Part shown: one piece after another, positions 33,159 to 42,735 of the stretch
Numbering within the stretch: the stretch's first letter is position 1
How the letters are laid out: every line of letters begins with the position of its first letter
Assembly (NCBI RefSeq): GCF_947501665.1
Contig: NZ_CANMWS010000035.1
Coordinates: 1-49,395 of the forward strand
DNA from: an uncultured Shewanella sp.
Lineage (GTDB): Bacteria; Pseudomonadota; Gammaproteobacteria; Enterobacterales; Shewanellaceae
Direction of reading: 5' to 3'
DNA length: 49,395 bases
The notes under the pieces: generated by a model
What the model saw: only the letters and a program-made list of their open reading frames with translations
Databases searched by the model: none
What the model was told of the DNA's origin: nothing
Position numbers and translations under genes: made by a program

Positions 33159-36100
33159 ATGCCAAATGCTTTGAAAAAAACCTGTGTTCATCCTTTTTTA
33201 TTCTTTTTGCTAACGCTCTTGGTGTCAGTAAAAACCTATGCCATGTTAGAAAAACCCGTACCTGTAGAGCTTAAATCTCAAGTTTACAGCGTACCAGAAG
33301 GACTATCCCAGAGTATTATTTCATCTATGGTTGAAGATAGAGACGGCTATCTTTGGATCGGCACTTTAAACGGCCTAAATCGGTTTGATGGCAAACATTT
33401 TAAACATTACTTCGCGTCTACTGAGCATACCACAACTCCATCTTCCATCAATGAACCCCTTCGTTTACCGAGTTCAGTGATAAAAAGCTTATTTATTGAT
33501 CAACAGAACCGATTATTTGTGGGTACAGATAAAGGCTTATCTCTCTATCATCCAGAATCAGATAGTTTTGAAGTGTTATTCCCCCATTCAGAATTAAAAA
33601 ATGCTGAGATTTGGTCGATTCAAGCTGATGGGGACAGCTTGTTGATCGGTACAAGACATCATATATTAACTATAGATTTAGCACTCACAACAATAAAGCA
33701 GCAATCAAGCAGTAAATTGTTTAATCGTATTCAAAAAATAATCCCTATTGAACAAGGAATACTTGTTAGAAACCATAATGGTGACGTCATAAAAGTGACT
33801 AATGGCCAAAATAAAAAAGTTGCTCATAATAGTATCGATATTGATTTATTTAAGTCTCAGCCTGTTATTTTAAAAAAAACAGGTATTTTCAGTATTGATA
33901 ATCAGGAAAAACTAATTTTTTCACATAATTACAATTCATTAACTAAAATTGAAAAGGGATTTATAGCAATTAAGAATAGTACCCTATTTTTAATTAACGA
34001 CAATTTAGAACATAAACCTATTGGAATTATAAATAATATTCCAAGAAATATAGATGGCCCTAAATTAATATCTTTTAAGAAAAGAATAACAGTAATATCA
34101 AAAAGTCAAGGTTTTGTGTCTGTAAGCTTTAATAAAAATATTATATCATCCTTAACTATTAACAAAGAAAATATATGGTCATTAACTAAAAATAATTTTG
34201 GGCTTTTCATAGCAACAGATAATGAATATATTTCATATTATGATAATAATATGAAAGAAGAAGTAAAGTTAAATACTCATATATATGGTTACAAGTCAAT
34301 ATTACCCTTAAACAATGAAATCCTAATCGCAAGTTTATCAGGAATATATTCATTTAATCATGAAACAAATAAAAGAAAAAAAATATTAGGTGGAAAATAC
34401 ATTACTATCAAAAAAAGTTTAGATGGTAATTATTTTTATGCTGGTAGTGCTGATGGAAAAATAATAAAATTCAATAAAGATATAGTGGAAGAAATAGTAG
34501 TAGATAATCGAAGCCCTATATATAATATTATTGAATCAAATAATGCATTGTGGATTGCAACTCAATCTGGTTTATATAAATTAGTAAAAATCAATGATAA
34601 TAATGAATATTCAATTATTAATATATTTCTCAATGACATGGTAATTAGTCTCTATGATGACAGTAAACATGTATACTTTGGTACTCGCACCTCATTATTT
34701 AGATATAACAAAGAAAGTAAAAAAACAAGTCAAATATTTAGTAAAAACAAATCAATTTATGCAATTAATAAAATAAGTAAATATATAGTAGCATCTTCAA
34801 TGCAAGAAATTATTTTCTTTGATACCAAAACGCAAAAAAATTATATTTTCACACATGAAAATGGAAGCCAAAACGAATATAACTCCCAGGCTATATTAAA
34901 TTATAATAATAATTTACTCATAGGAGGTATCGAAGGTATTAGTGTGGTCTCCCCAAAGGAAATTGAAAACTATATTAATGACAGTCAATCTATTAGAACT
35001 TATTTTAAAGATTTTTCAATTTTAAATATTAAAGAAGAAGTAGATGGAGATATTTTAAAAAAAGCCCTCAATTATACCGATAATATCACTTTAAAACACT
35101 CAGACTACCCTTTTACGTTTGAATTTAATACACCAGGATCCACATATCAAAATATTGAGTATTATTACCAAATGCAGGGCCTATCAGATACTTGGGTTTC
35201 TACCCAAGGTAATCATTCAGCCACCTACACTAACCTTTCACCGGGACACTATACCTTTAATGTATATGCCATCGATCCTATTAGTGGCGATCCTGGCCCT
35301 GTACATAAAATGGGAATTGATATTACCCCTCCATGGTGGTTAAGCAATAAGGCCAAGGTCCTTTACTGCCTCGCTGCACTATTTTTATCACTGTTGATAA
35401 TTAAAACCGCCATTCGCAGACGAGAAATTCAACAGCGCATCGTAAAGAGTGAAGAACGATTGAAGCTATCACTTTGGGGCAGTGGTGATGAGATGTGGGA
35501 CTGGGACATCAATGCCGATAAAATATACCGCTCCAATATTTGGGGAGATCTGGCCTTTCCGAGAGATGGAAAAAGAATGGCCCAAAGTGATGAAATAAGT
35601 AACATTCATCCAATGGATCTTAACAGAGTCACCGATGCCCTAAGCGCTCATATGGATGGAAAAACCAGCCACTTTGAGGCCGCATATCGCGTACAAGGGT
35701 CAAATGATAATTGGATTTGGATTTTAGACAGAGCCAAAGTCGTAGAGCGAAACGATAATAAGCAAGCCCTACGGATGACGGGGACCATCAAAAACATCAG
35801 TCATTTTAAGCAAACAGAAGAACAACTTAGGTTATTTGAACGCGCGATACAAAATATCTCTGAAGGCATGTTCATACTGGATGAAAATTTCACTTTTGTT
35901 GAAGTCAACCAATCATGCTGTCATCTATTGATGCAGACTAAGGATGAGTTTCTAGGTAAAATCTTGACCTTTGACCGTTATCCAAAAAGCTTTTCACAAC
36001 AAATTCGTACTATTTTACAACAGCAAGGCCGCTGGAGTAGTGAAATTGAAACCATACGTCAAAATCAAGACGTCTTTTTAATGGCATTAAGTATTGATGC

Positions 36101-37523
36101 TATTTACGATGAGCAAGGACAACTGTCCCATTACGTAGGCATTTTTTCTGATATATCAAGACGAAAACAACAAGAAGAAGAGCTCAGACAACTCACCAAT
36201 AATGATGTTTTAACCCACTTACCTAACCGGTCTAATTTAATGGTCACTTTAGGCAACTTAGTCAAGCGTGATTCTCACCATACCTTAATGGTACTGGATC
36301 TGGATAACTTCAAAAAAATTAATGACTCTATGGGCCATCAAGTGGGCGATCAGCTTCTGGTGATGGTCAGCAAACGCATTAAAGATTCTGTGCCTTATCA
36401 AACTGGAATTTACCGCCTAGGCGGTGATGAATTTGCCATTTTAGTGGATAACAACCCAGATATTGGATCCAGCGCCATCATAGCCAAAAATGTTATTGAA
36501 AGTTTTAACGCCCCATTTGAACTCAATAACGAACGGGTGGTGGTGGGCCTCAGCATTGGTATTGTCTTGTATCCAGAGGATGATCAACATGAACAAGCTT
36601 TGTTACGTAAAGCAGATATTGCCATGTACCATGCCAAATCCGCCGGTGGTAATCGTTATCAATTTTATTCCGAATCCTTAAATCGTAATGCTATACGCCG
36701 CTTGGAAGTAGAAACGTTAATACGTGACGGCTTAAGAAAAGACTTATTTGAAGTTTACTATCAACCCAAAATAAAACTATCCACCGGAAAAATCATCGGC
36801 ATGGAGGCATTGGTTCGTCTCAATCATCCTGAACATGGTCTGATTTCACCTAATGATTTTATTCCACTTGCCGAAGAAAATGGCTTAATCATAGATATCG
36901 GTGAACTAGTATTAAAAAAAGCCTGCTTTGCTGCCCAACAATGGCGTATTCAAGGCTTATTTAACGGCCGCGTGGCTGTCAACCTATCCTCAAAACAATT
37001 TACGTTACCAGATCTACAGCAGCGTATAATATCTATTTTACGCCTAACCCAACTTCCAGCAATCAATCTTGAATTGGAGATCACCGAAGGCACGGTCATT
37101 CACGATCCCGAAACCGCGATCAATGTCATGCAACAACTCAATAAAATGGGAATAAGCTTAGCCTTGGATGATTTTGGTACAGGTTATTCATCCCTCTCCT
37201 ACTTAAAACGCTTTCCCATTCACACACTGAAAATAGACAAAGCATTTATTGATGATATTGATAAGTCAGATAAAGACTTAAAAATGGTTGACTCAATCAT
37301 CACCATGGCTCACAACATGGGACTGTCTGTCGTCGCAGAGGGAGTAGAGCACAGCTCACAACTCAGCATTTTAAAAGCCCTAAAATGTGAATTCATTCAA
37401 GGGTACATTTATGATAAGCCTCTACCATTAGCCCAATATACTCAAAGGCTAAAAGATGAAAATCCACACATCACTCCGACAACCCATTTGATGGATAGCG
37501 CAGCTCCTAGCAACTACAGTTAG
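33159..37523 (+). CDS. propeller/Y_Y_Y sensor with PAS, GGDEF and EAL domains
   Basis: A 1454-residue inner-membrane c-di-GMP protein. A signal peptide (about 1-28) precedes a periplasmic sensor with two-component-regulator-propeller repeats (first MVEDRDGYLWIGTLNGLNRFDG, others such as NALWIATQSGLYKL) and a Y_Y_Y domain (FEFNTPGSTYQNIEYYYQMQG, about 650-715). A TM helix (about 730-752), two PAS domains (about 770-885 and 895-1010), GGDEF (G1088-GDEF1092) and EAL (E1216-A-L1218, DDFGTGYSSL, KIDKAF, AEGVE) follow. Both catalytic signatures are intact and no RxxD inhibitory site precedes GGDEF, so it may be bifunctional or mainly a phosphodiesterase. Residues about 230-645 are encoded by much more AT-rich DNA with many ATA codons than the rest. 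The ribosome site is poor. The ligand is unknown, possibly a sugar or polymer. Confidence 0.93.
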   Translation: MPNALKKTCVHPFLFFLLTLLVSVKTYAMLEKPVPVELKSQVYSVPEGLSQSIISSMVEDRDGYLWIGTLNGLNRFDGKHFKHYFASTEHTTTPSSINEPLRLPSSVIKSLFIDQQNRLFVGTDKGLSLYHPESDSFEVLFPHSELKNAEIWSIQADGDSLLIGTRHHILTIDLALTTIKQQSSSKLFNRIQKIIPIEQGILVRNHNGDVIKVTNGQNKKVAHNSIDIDLFKSQPVILKKTGIFSIDNQEKLIFSHNYNSLTKIEKGFIAIKNSTLFLINDNLEHKPIGIINNIPRNIDGPKLISFKKRITVISKSQGFVSVSFNKNIISSLTINKENIWSLTKNNFGLFIATDNEYISYYDNNMKEEVKLNTHIYGYKSILPLNNEILIASLSGIYSFNHETNKRKKILGGKYITIKKSLDGNYFYAGSADGKIIKFNKDIVEEIVVDNRSPIYNIIESNNALWIATQSGLYKLVKINDNNEYSIINIFLNDMVISLYDDSKHVYFGTRTSLFRYNKESKKTSQIFSKNKSIYAINKISKYIVASSMQEIIFFDTKTQKNYIFTHENGSQNEYNSQAILNYNNNLLIGGIEGISVVSPKEIENYINDSQSIRTYFKDFSILNIKEEVDGDILKKALNYTDNITLKHSDYPFTFEFNTPGSTYQNIEYYYQMQGLSDTWVSTQGNHSATYTNLSPGHYTFNVYAIDPISGDPGPVHKMGIDITPPWWLSNKAKVLYCLAALFLSLLIIKTAIRRREIQQRIVKSEERLKLSLWGSGDEMWDWDINADKIYRSNIWGDLAFPRDGKRMAQSDEISNIHPMDLNRVTDALSAHMDGKTSHFEAAYRVQGSNDNWIWILDRAKVVERNDNKQALRMTGTIKNISHFKQTEEQLRLFERAIQNISEGMFILDENFTFVEVNQSCCHLLMQTKDEFLGKILTFDRYPKSFSQQIRTILQQQGRWSSEIETIRQNQDVFLMALSIDAIYDEQGQLSHYVGIFSDISRRKQQEEELRQLTNNDVLTHLPNRSNLMVTLGNLVKRDSHHTLMVLDLDNFKKINDSMGHQVGDQLLVMVSKRIKDSVPYQTGIYRLGGDEFAILVDNNPDIGSSAIIAKNVIESFNAPFELNNERVVVGLSIGIVLYPEDDQHEQALLRKADIAMYHAKSAGGNRYQFYSESLNRNAIRRLEVETLIRDGLRKDLFEVYYQPKIKLSTGKIIGMEALVRLNHPEHGLISPNDFIPLAEENGLIIDIGELVLKKACFAAQQWRIQGLFNGRVAVNLSSKQFTLPDLQQRIISILRLTQLPAINLELEITEGTVIHDPETAINVMQQLNKMGISLALDDFGTGYSSLSYLKRFPIHTLKIDKAFIDDIDKSDKDLKMVDSIITMAHNMGLSVVAEGVEHSSQLSILKALKCEFIQGYIYDKPLPLAQYTQRLKDENPHITPTTHLMDSAAPSNYS

Positions 37524-37533
37524 CAATTCATGC

Positions 37534-37563
37534 CCCGTAACGATTAACTCTTTCAGTTACGGG
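37534..37563 (+). terminator. hairpin after the GGDEF/EAL gene
   Basis: CCCGTAAC and GTTACGGG form an 8-bp stem with a 14-nt loop, 10 nt past the stop. It is followed by TGCTGCACTT, with no strong T run. Confidence 0.45.
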
Positions 37564-37724
37564 TGCTGCACTTAATTATATAAATTTAGGCGTACCATAT
37601 CAAAATCAAATAAAAACAAATACACAACAAAAAACAAATATGGCACAACATATGCTTAACCTAAGTTAGCGATAAAACGTCAATAAAAAATATAACAATA
37701 TACTTAATCTATTAGGGAGTTCAC

Positions 37725-37904
37725 ATGAACACATTACTTAAAATTATTCAATTAAATGCTATTATTGCTCTGGTTAGCTTCTCAGCAGCAGCCTTTTCAT
37801 CAGACAATTATCAAAAAAGTGTCCATAAAGTCGACAATCATTCCGATAATCAAGAAAAGTGTGAATACCCAATTATTAGTAGAATTCCAATTGTTATTTT
37901 TTAA
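37725..37904 (+). CDS. small secreted peptide (59 residues)
   Basis: A 59-codon gene with GGGAG 5 nt before the ATG. The N-terminus is a clear signal peptide (about 1-24, VSFSAAAFS|SD), leaving a mature peptide of about 35 residues. It is polar with His, Asn and Asp, has a single Cys (KCEY), and ends in a hydrophobic tail (PIISRIPIVIF). No family is recognised. A perfect 11-bp hairpin follows at 37978. The good ribosome site, signal peptide and own terminator support a real gene. Confidence 0.7.
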   Translation: MNTLLKIIQLNAIIALVSFSAAAFSSDNYQKSVHKVDNHSDNQEKCEYPIISRIPIVIF

Positions 37905-38309
37905 TAAAATACAACTCGAATAAATATACCTAATTATACAAAAAAGGCTTTTTTATATTGTCTCACACCTATATTTAAGCTGTATAAGAATAATTTCCTT
38001 ATACAGCTACACTTTCCCTTTTAAAAAACATATCACCACCAAAATTTATCGTTTAAATTCAAGTAAATAGATAACACCCCATTTGTTTAAAGTGCAATCT
38101 ATCATGTATGAAAACATTCAATATTCATTATATTAAATATACCGACCATTTTCTTATTTCGATTTATAACAGTATTATTTCCTTAATAAACTGCTTAATG
38201 TCAATTAACCGTCAATCGTTTAAAAATAAATAAAAACCAGTGTCAAAAAAACATCTCACTTAAAACTACCCAAAAATAAAATATCAGCTTAATGACAGAG
38301 TAAAAAGTA
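37905..38309. other. 405-nt gap with terminator-like hairpin
   Basis: It contains the hairpin at 37978-38008. The remainder is AT-rich non-coding DNA between the peptide gene and the convergent esterase gene, with nothing else seen. Confidence 0.4.
37978..38008 (+). terminator. hairpin downstream of the secreted peptide gene
   Basis: AGCTGTATAAG and CTTATACAGCT form a perfect 11-bp stem with a 9-nt loop, about 73 nt after the stop, followed by a loosely T-rich ACACTTTCCCTTTT. Confidence 0.5.
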
Positions 38310-38963
38310 TTAAGAATTGAGTAACGTATTAATAGTAGGGAGTAATGCCTTAGCAAGGCGAGTATTTTGCACTTTATCTAAATGCACGCCATCAAGATGA
38401 CTCGAATGAATAACATGATTAGAATCAAAAAAACCACAGTCTTCCAGTTCAGAAATCAATCGATAGTTTTCTGGTAAATCATGTGATTTATTTTCTGCTC
38501 CCATGAATGATGCAGCAAAGACCCCCACTCCACCTTGAATAACAGGAGGACAGATAATTAAAATTTTAGGTACTGTTCCATTAGGGCCAACATTAGCCAA
38601 TTTAATTTGACAAATTAAGTTTCTCATACCAAAAGCCACATCCCTAGCCTCTAATGATAAATGCCTTTTTAGATCATTACTTCCCAGCATTATCATGACA
38701 AGATCAATAGGATGATGGCTTAATAAACAAGGTAATAAATAAGTTAGGCCATTGCGGCCAGGCAATAAAGGGTCATCGAAAACCGTTGTTCTACCGTTTA
38801 ACCCTTCAATAATGACTTGATAATCTTCACCTAATAAAGCAGCTAACTGCTCAGCCCACCTATCTGCTTTCAAATGACGTTGACATACCATTGTCTTAGT
38901 ATCGAACCCGTTTGGAACAAAGCCCCAAGTTAACGAGTCACCATAAATTAATATTGTTTTCAC
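38310..38963 (-). CDS. SGNH/GDSL-family esterase
   Basis: A 217-residue SGNH-fold hydrolase, cytosolic (no signal peptide), of the arylesterase-like group. The catalytic S10 lies in IYGDSLTWG, the oxyanion Asn N96 in MLGSND, and the D191/H194 pair in DGVHLD; an Asn of the oxyanion type is also in GLNGRTT. It probably cleaves small esters or acyl groups. It starts 15 nt after the stop of the second fadI-like gene, so the two form an operon; a role in acyl metabolism is plausible (inference). Confidence 0.9.
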   Translation of the reverse strand: MKTILIYGDSLTWGFVPNGFDTKTMVCQRHLKADRWAEQLAALLGEDYQVIIEGLNGRTTVFDDPLLPGRNGLTYLLPCLLSHHPIDLVMIMLGSNDLKRHLSLEARDVAFGMRNLICQIKLANVGPNGTVPKILIICPPVIQGGVGVFAASFMGAENKSHDLPENYRLISELEDCGFFDSNHVIHSSHLDGVHLDKVQNTRLAKALLPTINTLLNS

Positions 38964-38978
38964 TTTGTTTCCTAGAAA

Positions 38979-40289
38979 TTATTCTGCTTCTACAATCATA
39001 GCGGTTCCTAATCCACCTGCAGAACAAATGGCCGCCATTCCTAGCCCTCCACCTCTTCTTTGTAATTCTCTGCACAGTTGAGTAATCAACTTAGTCCCAG
39101 TAGCTGCAAAAGTATTTCCATAAGCTAACGTGCCACCCAGTACATTAAATTTATCCATATCCACCTCACCTACTGCATTTGGGCGGGCTAAATAGTCTTG
39201 AGCAAATTTCTTTGAATTTAACATTTTTATATTTGCCAGTACTTGGGCAGCATAAGCTTCATGCATTTCGATTAATGACAAATCACGTAATTCCAGACCC
39301 GCTTTAGCCAATGCCATCGGAATGGCATAAGCCCCACTGCTATACATATTTTTCCACACATCGACGCCGCTAAATGCATAACTCTTAATATAGCCAAGAG
39401 GTTGATAACCTAATGCTTTTGCTTTTCCTTCTCCCATGAGTAAAACAGCAGATGCCCCATCACATAAAGCTGGACTATTCGCTGCGGTTACGGTTCCTTT
39501 TTGAGTATCATAAATAGGCTTATGTCTATCATAATGAGTCAATTTGGAGTTATAACGGACAGTATTATCACTTTCAATCGCATCGCTTAACTCAGGCGTA
39601 TCCACATGCATCACTTCACCCGTCAGCTTCAGCTCTTTCCAAGCATTGGCCGCTAACGAGTGAGACCGATGTGCAAATGCATCTTGATTTTCGCGGCTAA
39701 TACTGAAAGTTTGAGCCATTTGCTCAGCAGTTTGCCCCATATATAAACCTGTTGAATATTCCTTTGGTGTGGGGACATGTGGAATGAAGTCTTTCAATTT
39801 TAACTGCCTTAAAATAGCCAATTTCTCACGTAAGCATTTTGCTTTACTTAAATCAATTAATGCTCGCCCAAACTTTTTAGACACACCAATAGGTAAAACC
39901 GATGTCGAATCTGCACCTCCAGCCACACCAATGTCAATATTGCCAAGCATGATTGATTCAGACACATTCACCATAGCTTGTATGCTTGTCGCACAAGCAC
40001 GACTCACACTATAGGCATCTGTAGTCGGTTCCATAGATGTGCCTAAGACAATTTCTCTTGCGATGTTAGGCGCCGTTGGCATTTGGATCACTTGCCCATA
40101 GACCAGTTGCTGAATAGCTTTAGGTGCAATGTCTGCACGCGTCAGTAACTCAGACACCACCACCTTTCCCAGTTCTAGAGCAGAAATGCCATGAAAAGCC
40201 GTTGCTTGTTTAGCAAAAGGAGTGCGTAGTCCTGATACAATAGCGACTCTTTCCCCTCTACTATTGCTCACTTGTTGCCCTTTTTTCAT
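38979..40289 (-). CDS. FadI paralogue with the catalytic His replaced (thiolase-like)
   Basis: A 436-residue thiolase-fold protein with the same length as FadI at 42736-44046 and closely related along its whole length. The nucleophile C99 (RACATS), the MHEAYAAQ segment and the second catalytic Cys C422 (CSAGGLGTAM) are kept. The GHP motif, whose His activates the nucleophile, reads Y-G-N392-T-F instead of Y-G-H-P-F, so normal thiolase activity is doubtful (known thiolase mechanism; conclusion inferred). The ATG at 40289 with AGGG 8 nt upstream is chosen over an ATG nine codons earlier. A terminator lies between it and fadJ, so it has its own promoter, and it is co-transcribed with the esterase. 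It could be a regulator, a lyase or a condensing enzyme of altered chemistry. Confidence 0.88.
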   Translation of the reverse strand: MKKGQQVSNSRGERVAIVSGLRTPFAKQATAFHGISALELGKVVVSELLTRADIAPKAIQQLVYGQVIQMPTAPNIAREIVLGTSMEPTTDAYSVSRACATSIQAMVNVSESIMLGNIDIGVAGGADSTSVLPIGVSKKFGRALIDLSKAKCLREKLAILRQLKLKDFIPHVPTPKEYSTGLYMGQTAEQMAQTFSISRENQDAFAHRSHSLAANAWKELKLTGEVMHVDTPELSDAIESDNTVRYNSKLTHYDRHKPIYDTQKGTVTAANSPALCDGASAVLLMGEGKAKALGYQPLGYIKSYAFSGVDVWKNMYSSGAYAIPMALAKAGLELRDLSLIEMHEAYAAQVLANIKMLNSKKFAQDYLARPNAVGEVDMDKFNVLGGTLAYGNTFAATGTKLITQLCRELQRRGGGLGMAAICSAGGLGTAMIVEAE

Positions 40290-40603
40290 CGCTATACCCT
40301 GTATTTCATTAAACAATCAATACATGTTAGTGCTTTAGTGCCTTTAAAACCTGCACCTTGAGTATGAAAAGTAACCACTACAAATGGCTATAAATCACAA
40401 CAACACTAGCCGTTAGTATTAGTTCTGTGTGGGAATGACGATATTGTTCAGAAATACAATCGATGAAAAGCTGCTATTAACTCTATATCGCTAAATCAAT
40501 ATAAAATGATAGTCTCAGCTGGAATGAAAAGCGGTTTAGACGAACAACAAAAAGAAAGCGACGCATAAGCGTCGCTTAAAATAGACATGCCTAAAAATAA
40601 CTA
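40290..40603. other. 314-nt gap between fadJ and the second fadI-like gene
   Basis: It contains the fadJ terminator at 40545-40577 and an AT-rich stretch likely to carry the promoter of the second fadI-like gene. I saw no FadR-like palindrome here. Confidence 0.4.
40545..40577 (-). terminator. Rho-independent terminator of fadIJ
   Basis: AAGCGACGC and GCGTCGCTT form a perfect 9-bp GC-rich stem with a 4-nt loop. On the minus strand it is followed by TTCTTTTTGTTG. It lies 26 nt after the fadJ stop. Confidence 0.85.
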
Positions 40604-42733
40604 TTATTTTTCAAAAAATCGGCTTTTATTTTCTGCCATATTCAACAACATCTGACAAGGCTCAAAACGCGAGCCAAATTGCCCTTGATAATCATTAAGA
40701 ATAGACACAAGCTTGCCTGCGCCTAACGTATCAATATAGCGGAAAGGTCCCCCCAAGAAAGGAGGGAATCCAATACCAAAAATAGCACCAACATCACCGT
40801 CTCTAGGGCTTGCAATAATGTTATCTTCTAAACAACGCACCGCTTCATTAAGCATTTGTACAACACAACGTTGAGCTATTTCATCTATACTTGCATTCGC
40901 CCCTGGCACTAATCCTAATACTTGATAAACGCTTTCATCGACCTCTTTTTTCTTCTTGCCTTTGCTTTTATTATAGACATAGAACCCTTTTTGATTTTTA
41001 CGGCCTTTACGATCATCTGCCATTAATGCATCAAAAGCCGCAGGCGCCTTAAAACGCTCGCCCAATTCAGCTTCTAAAATAGGTGAGATCTTTGCGCCGA
41101 CATCAATTCCCACTTCATCCAATAAAGTCATCGGTCCCACAGGAAAACCAAATTTAACTAGCGCCTTATCTAAATGATCGACACTTTGTCCTTCTAATAA
41201 CAGCGCCGCTGCTTCATTCATGTATAACGCCAAAATACGGTTAACATAAAAACCCGCCCCATCTTGAACCACTATCGGGGTCTTACCTTGCTTACGCGCA
41301 AAAGCAACTGTTGTCGCGATGGTTTCCGGTGACGTTTTAGCATGTGCGATCACTTCAACTAAGGGCATTTTCTCCACGGGTGAGAAGTAATGTAACCCGA
41401 TGACATTTTCAGGACGCGCTGCCGCTTCTGCTATTTGACTGATCGGCAAAGAAGAGGTATTTGAGGCAAAAATGGTCGATTCGGCACACTCTCGCTCAAT
41501 ATCTTTCACCATTTGATGTTTAAGAGCTAAATCTTCAAAGACGGCCTCAACCACAATATCGGTATTTTTGACACCGGTAAAATCCGTACTGGTGGTCATC
41601 AACGCCATCACATTATCCCGCACAGCAGGTGTCATGTGACGCCTTTTAACCCCTTTATCCAATAACTTGTAAGCATAAGATAAAGCATTACTTAACCCCT
41701 TTTGATTAATATCTTTCACTCGAACAGGGATTTTTGCTTTACTGCTGGTGACAGAAGCAATTCCGCCACCCATTAATCCGCCCCCTAGCACCATGGCTTT
41801 TTTAATGTCTCTAGGCTGCACATCTCCTGCACCCGTTTCCTTTTTCATTTCAGTGGTAGCAAAGAAGAGACTTCTTAATGCTTGAGACTCACTTGACACC
41901 ACCAATTCTGAAAATGACTGAGCCTCAACGGCTAACCCTTTTGTTAATCCTTTTGCCATACCTTGACGAACACAATGAATAATTTTGGCTGGTGCTGGAT
42001 AATTACCTTGGGTCTTTTTAGCCACTTGTTTACCTGCTTGATCGAAAATAATATTACGACCAATACTGGTACTTTCTAACACTCGCTCCATCAAAGGCTT
42101 TTGTTTTTTGGTCACCCTTTTACCTTTAAGGGCCATTTTCACAGCCGTTTCAAGCAAAATAGATCCAGGTACCATATCATCAACAAGCCCCATTTTAAGC
42201 GCTTGCTTGGGTCTCACTTGTTTTCCCGTTAACATTAAATCTAAAGACTTAGCAACACCGACTAATCTGGGTAGTCTTTGTGTTCCACCGCCACCAGGCA
42301 GTAACCCCAATTGCACTTCTGGTAAGCCCATGAGTGTTTTCTTGCTGTCGCTGCACACTCTTTTATGGCAAGCCAGCGCTAACTCCAATCCTCCCCCTAA
42401 ACATACGCCATGTATTGCTGCCACAACGGGTATATTCAACCCTTCTAATTCGTTAAAAACAACATGGCCATCCGAAGAGATTTTTTTTGCATCTTTTGCT
42501 GTGCCGCAAGCATCAAGCATACTGATATCAGCACCCGCAACAAACGAGTCTTTCTTCCCTGAAACTAAAACTAAGCCTTTTATCTGACTATCATTTTTTA
42601 TTTCTGCCAGCATACCTTGAATTTCAGGGCCAAATTCCGCTCTTAGGGTATTCATGCTCTCGCCAGGCACATCCATCGTCAATACGGCAATACCATCTTC
42701 ACGGCGAGTTAAATTAAATGTTTTTGTCATCAT
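40604..42733 (-). CDS. fadJ: fatty acid oxidation complex alpha subunit FadJ
   Basis: A multifunctional beta-oxidation enzyme: enoyl-CoA hydratase/isomerase (about residues 1-190) and 3-hydroxyacyl-CoA dehydrogenase (about 310-700). The 709 residues are close to Escherichia coli FadJ (714). The hydratase part shows AAIHGVCLGGGLELALACHKR and MGLPEVQLGLLPGGGGTQRLPRLVG. The NAD-binding loop is VLGGGLMGGGIASV and the dehydrogenase signature is NVIGLHYFSPVEKMPLVEVI. It starts 2 nt after fadI, with the GGAG site overlapping the fadI stop; a second ATG follows directly. With FadI it forms the complex that degrades acyl-CoA, in Escherichia coli mainly under anaerobic conditions. Confidence 0.97.
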   Translation of the reverse strand: MMTKTFNLTRREDGIAVLTMDVPGESMNTLRAEFGPEIQGMLAEIKNDSQIKGLVLVSGKKDSFVAGADISMLDACGTAKDAKKISSDGHVVFNELEGLNIPVVAAIHGVCLGGGLELALACHKRVCSDSKKTLMGLPEVQLGLLPGGGGTQRLPRLVGVAKSLDLMLTGKQVRPKQALKMGLVDDMVPGSILLETAVKMALKGKRVTKKQKPLMERVLESTSIGRNIIFDQAGKQVAKKTQGNYPAPAKIIHCVRQGMAKGLTKGLAVEAQSFSELVVSSESQALRSLFFATTEMKKETGAGDVQPRDIKKAMVLGGGLMGGGIASVTSSKAKIPVRVKDINQKGLSNALSYAYKLLDKGVKRRHMTPAVRDNVMALMTTSTDFTGVKNTDIVVEAVFEDLALKHQMVKDIERECAESTIFASNTSSLPISQIAEAAARPENVIGLHYFSPVEKMPLVEVIAHAKTSPETIATTVAFARKQGKTPIVVQDGAGFYVNRILALYMNEAAALLLEGQSVDHLDKALVKFGFPVGPMTLLDEVGIDVGAKISPILEAELGERFKAPAAFDALMADDRKGRKNQKGFYVYNKSKGKKKKEVDESVYQVLGLVPGANASIDEIAQRCVVQMLNEAVRCLEDNIIASPRDGDVGAIFGIGFPPFLGGPFRYIDTLGAGKLVSILNDYQGQFGSRFEPCQMLLNMAENKSRFFEK

Positions 42734-42735
42734 TA

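Noticed and set aside
42108..42587. 159-residue plus-strand open frame inside fadJ
   Set aside because: It is the antisense of conserved FadJ hydratase-domain coding DNA, with Pro/Ser-rich composition typical of a shadow frame.
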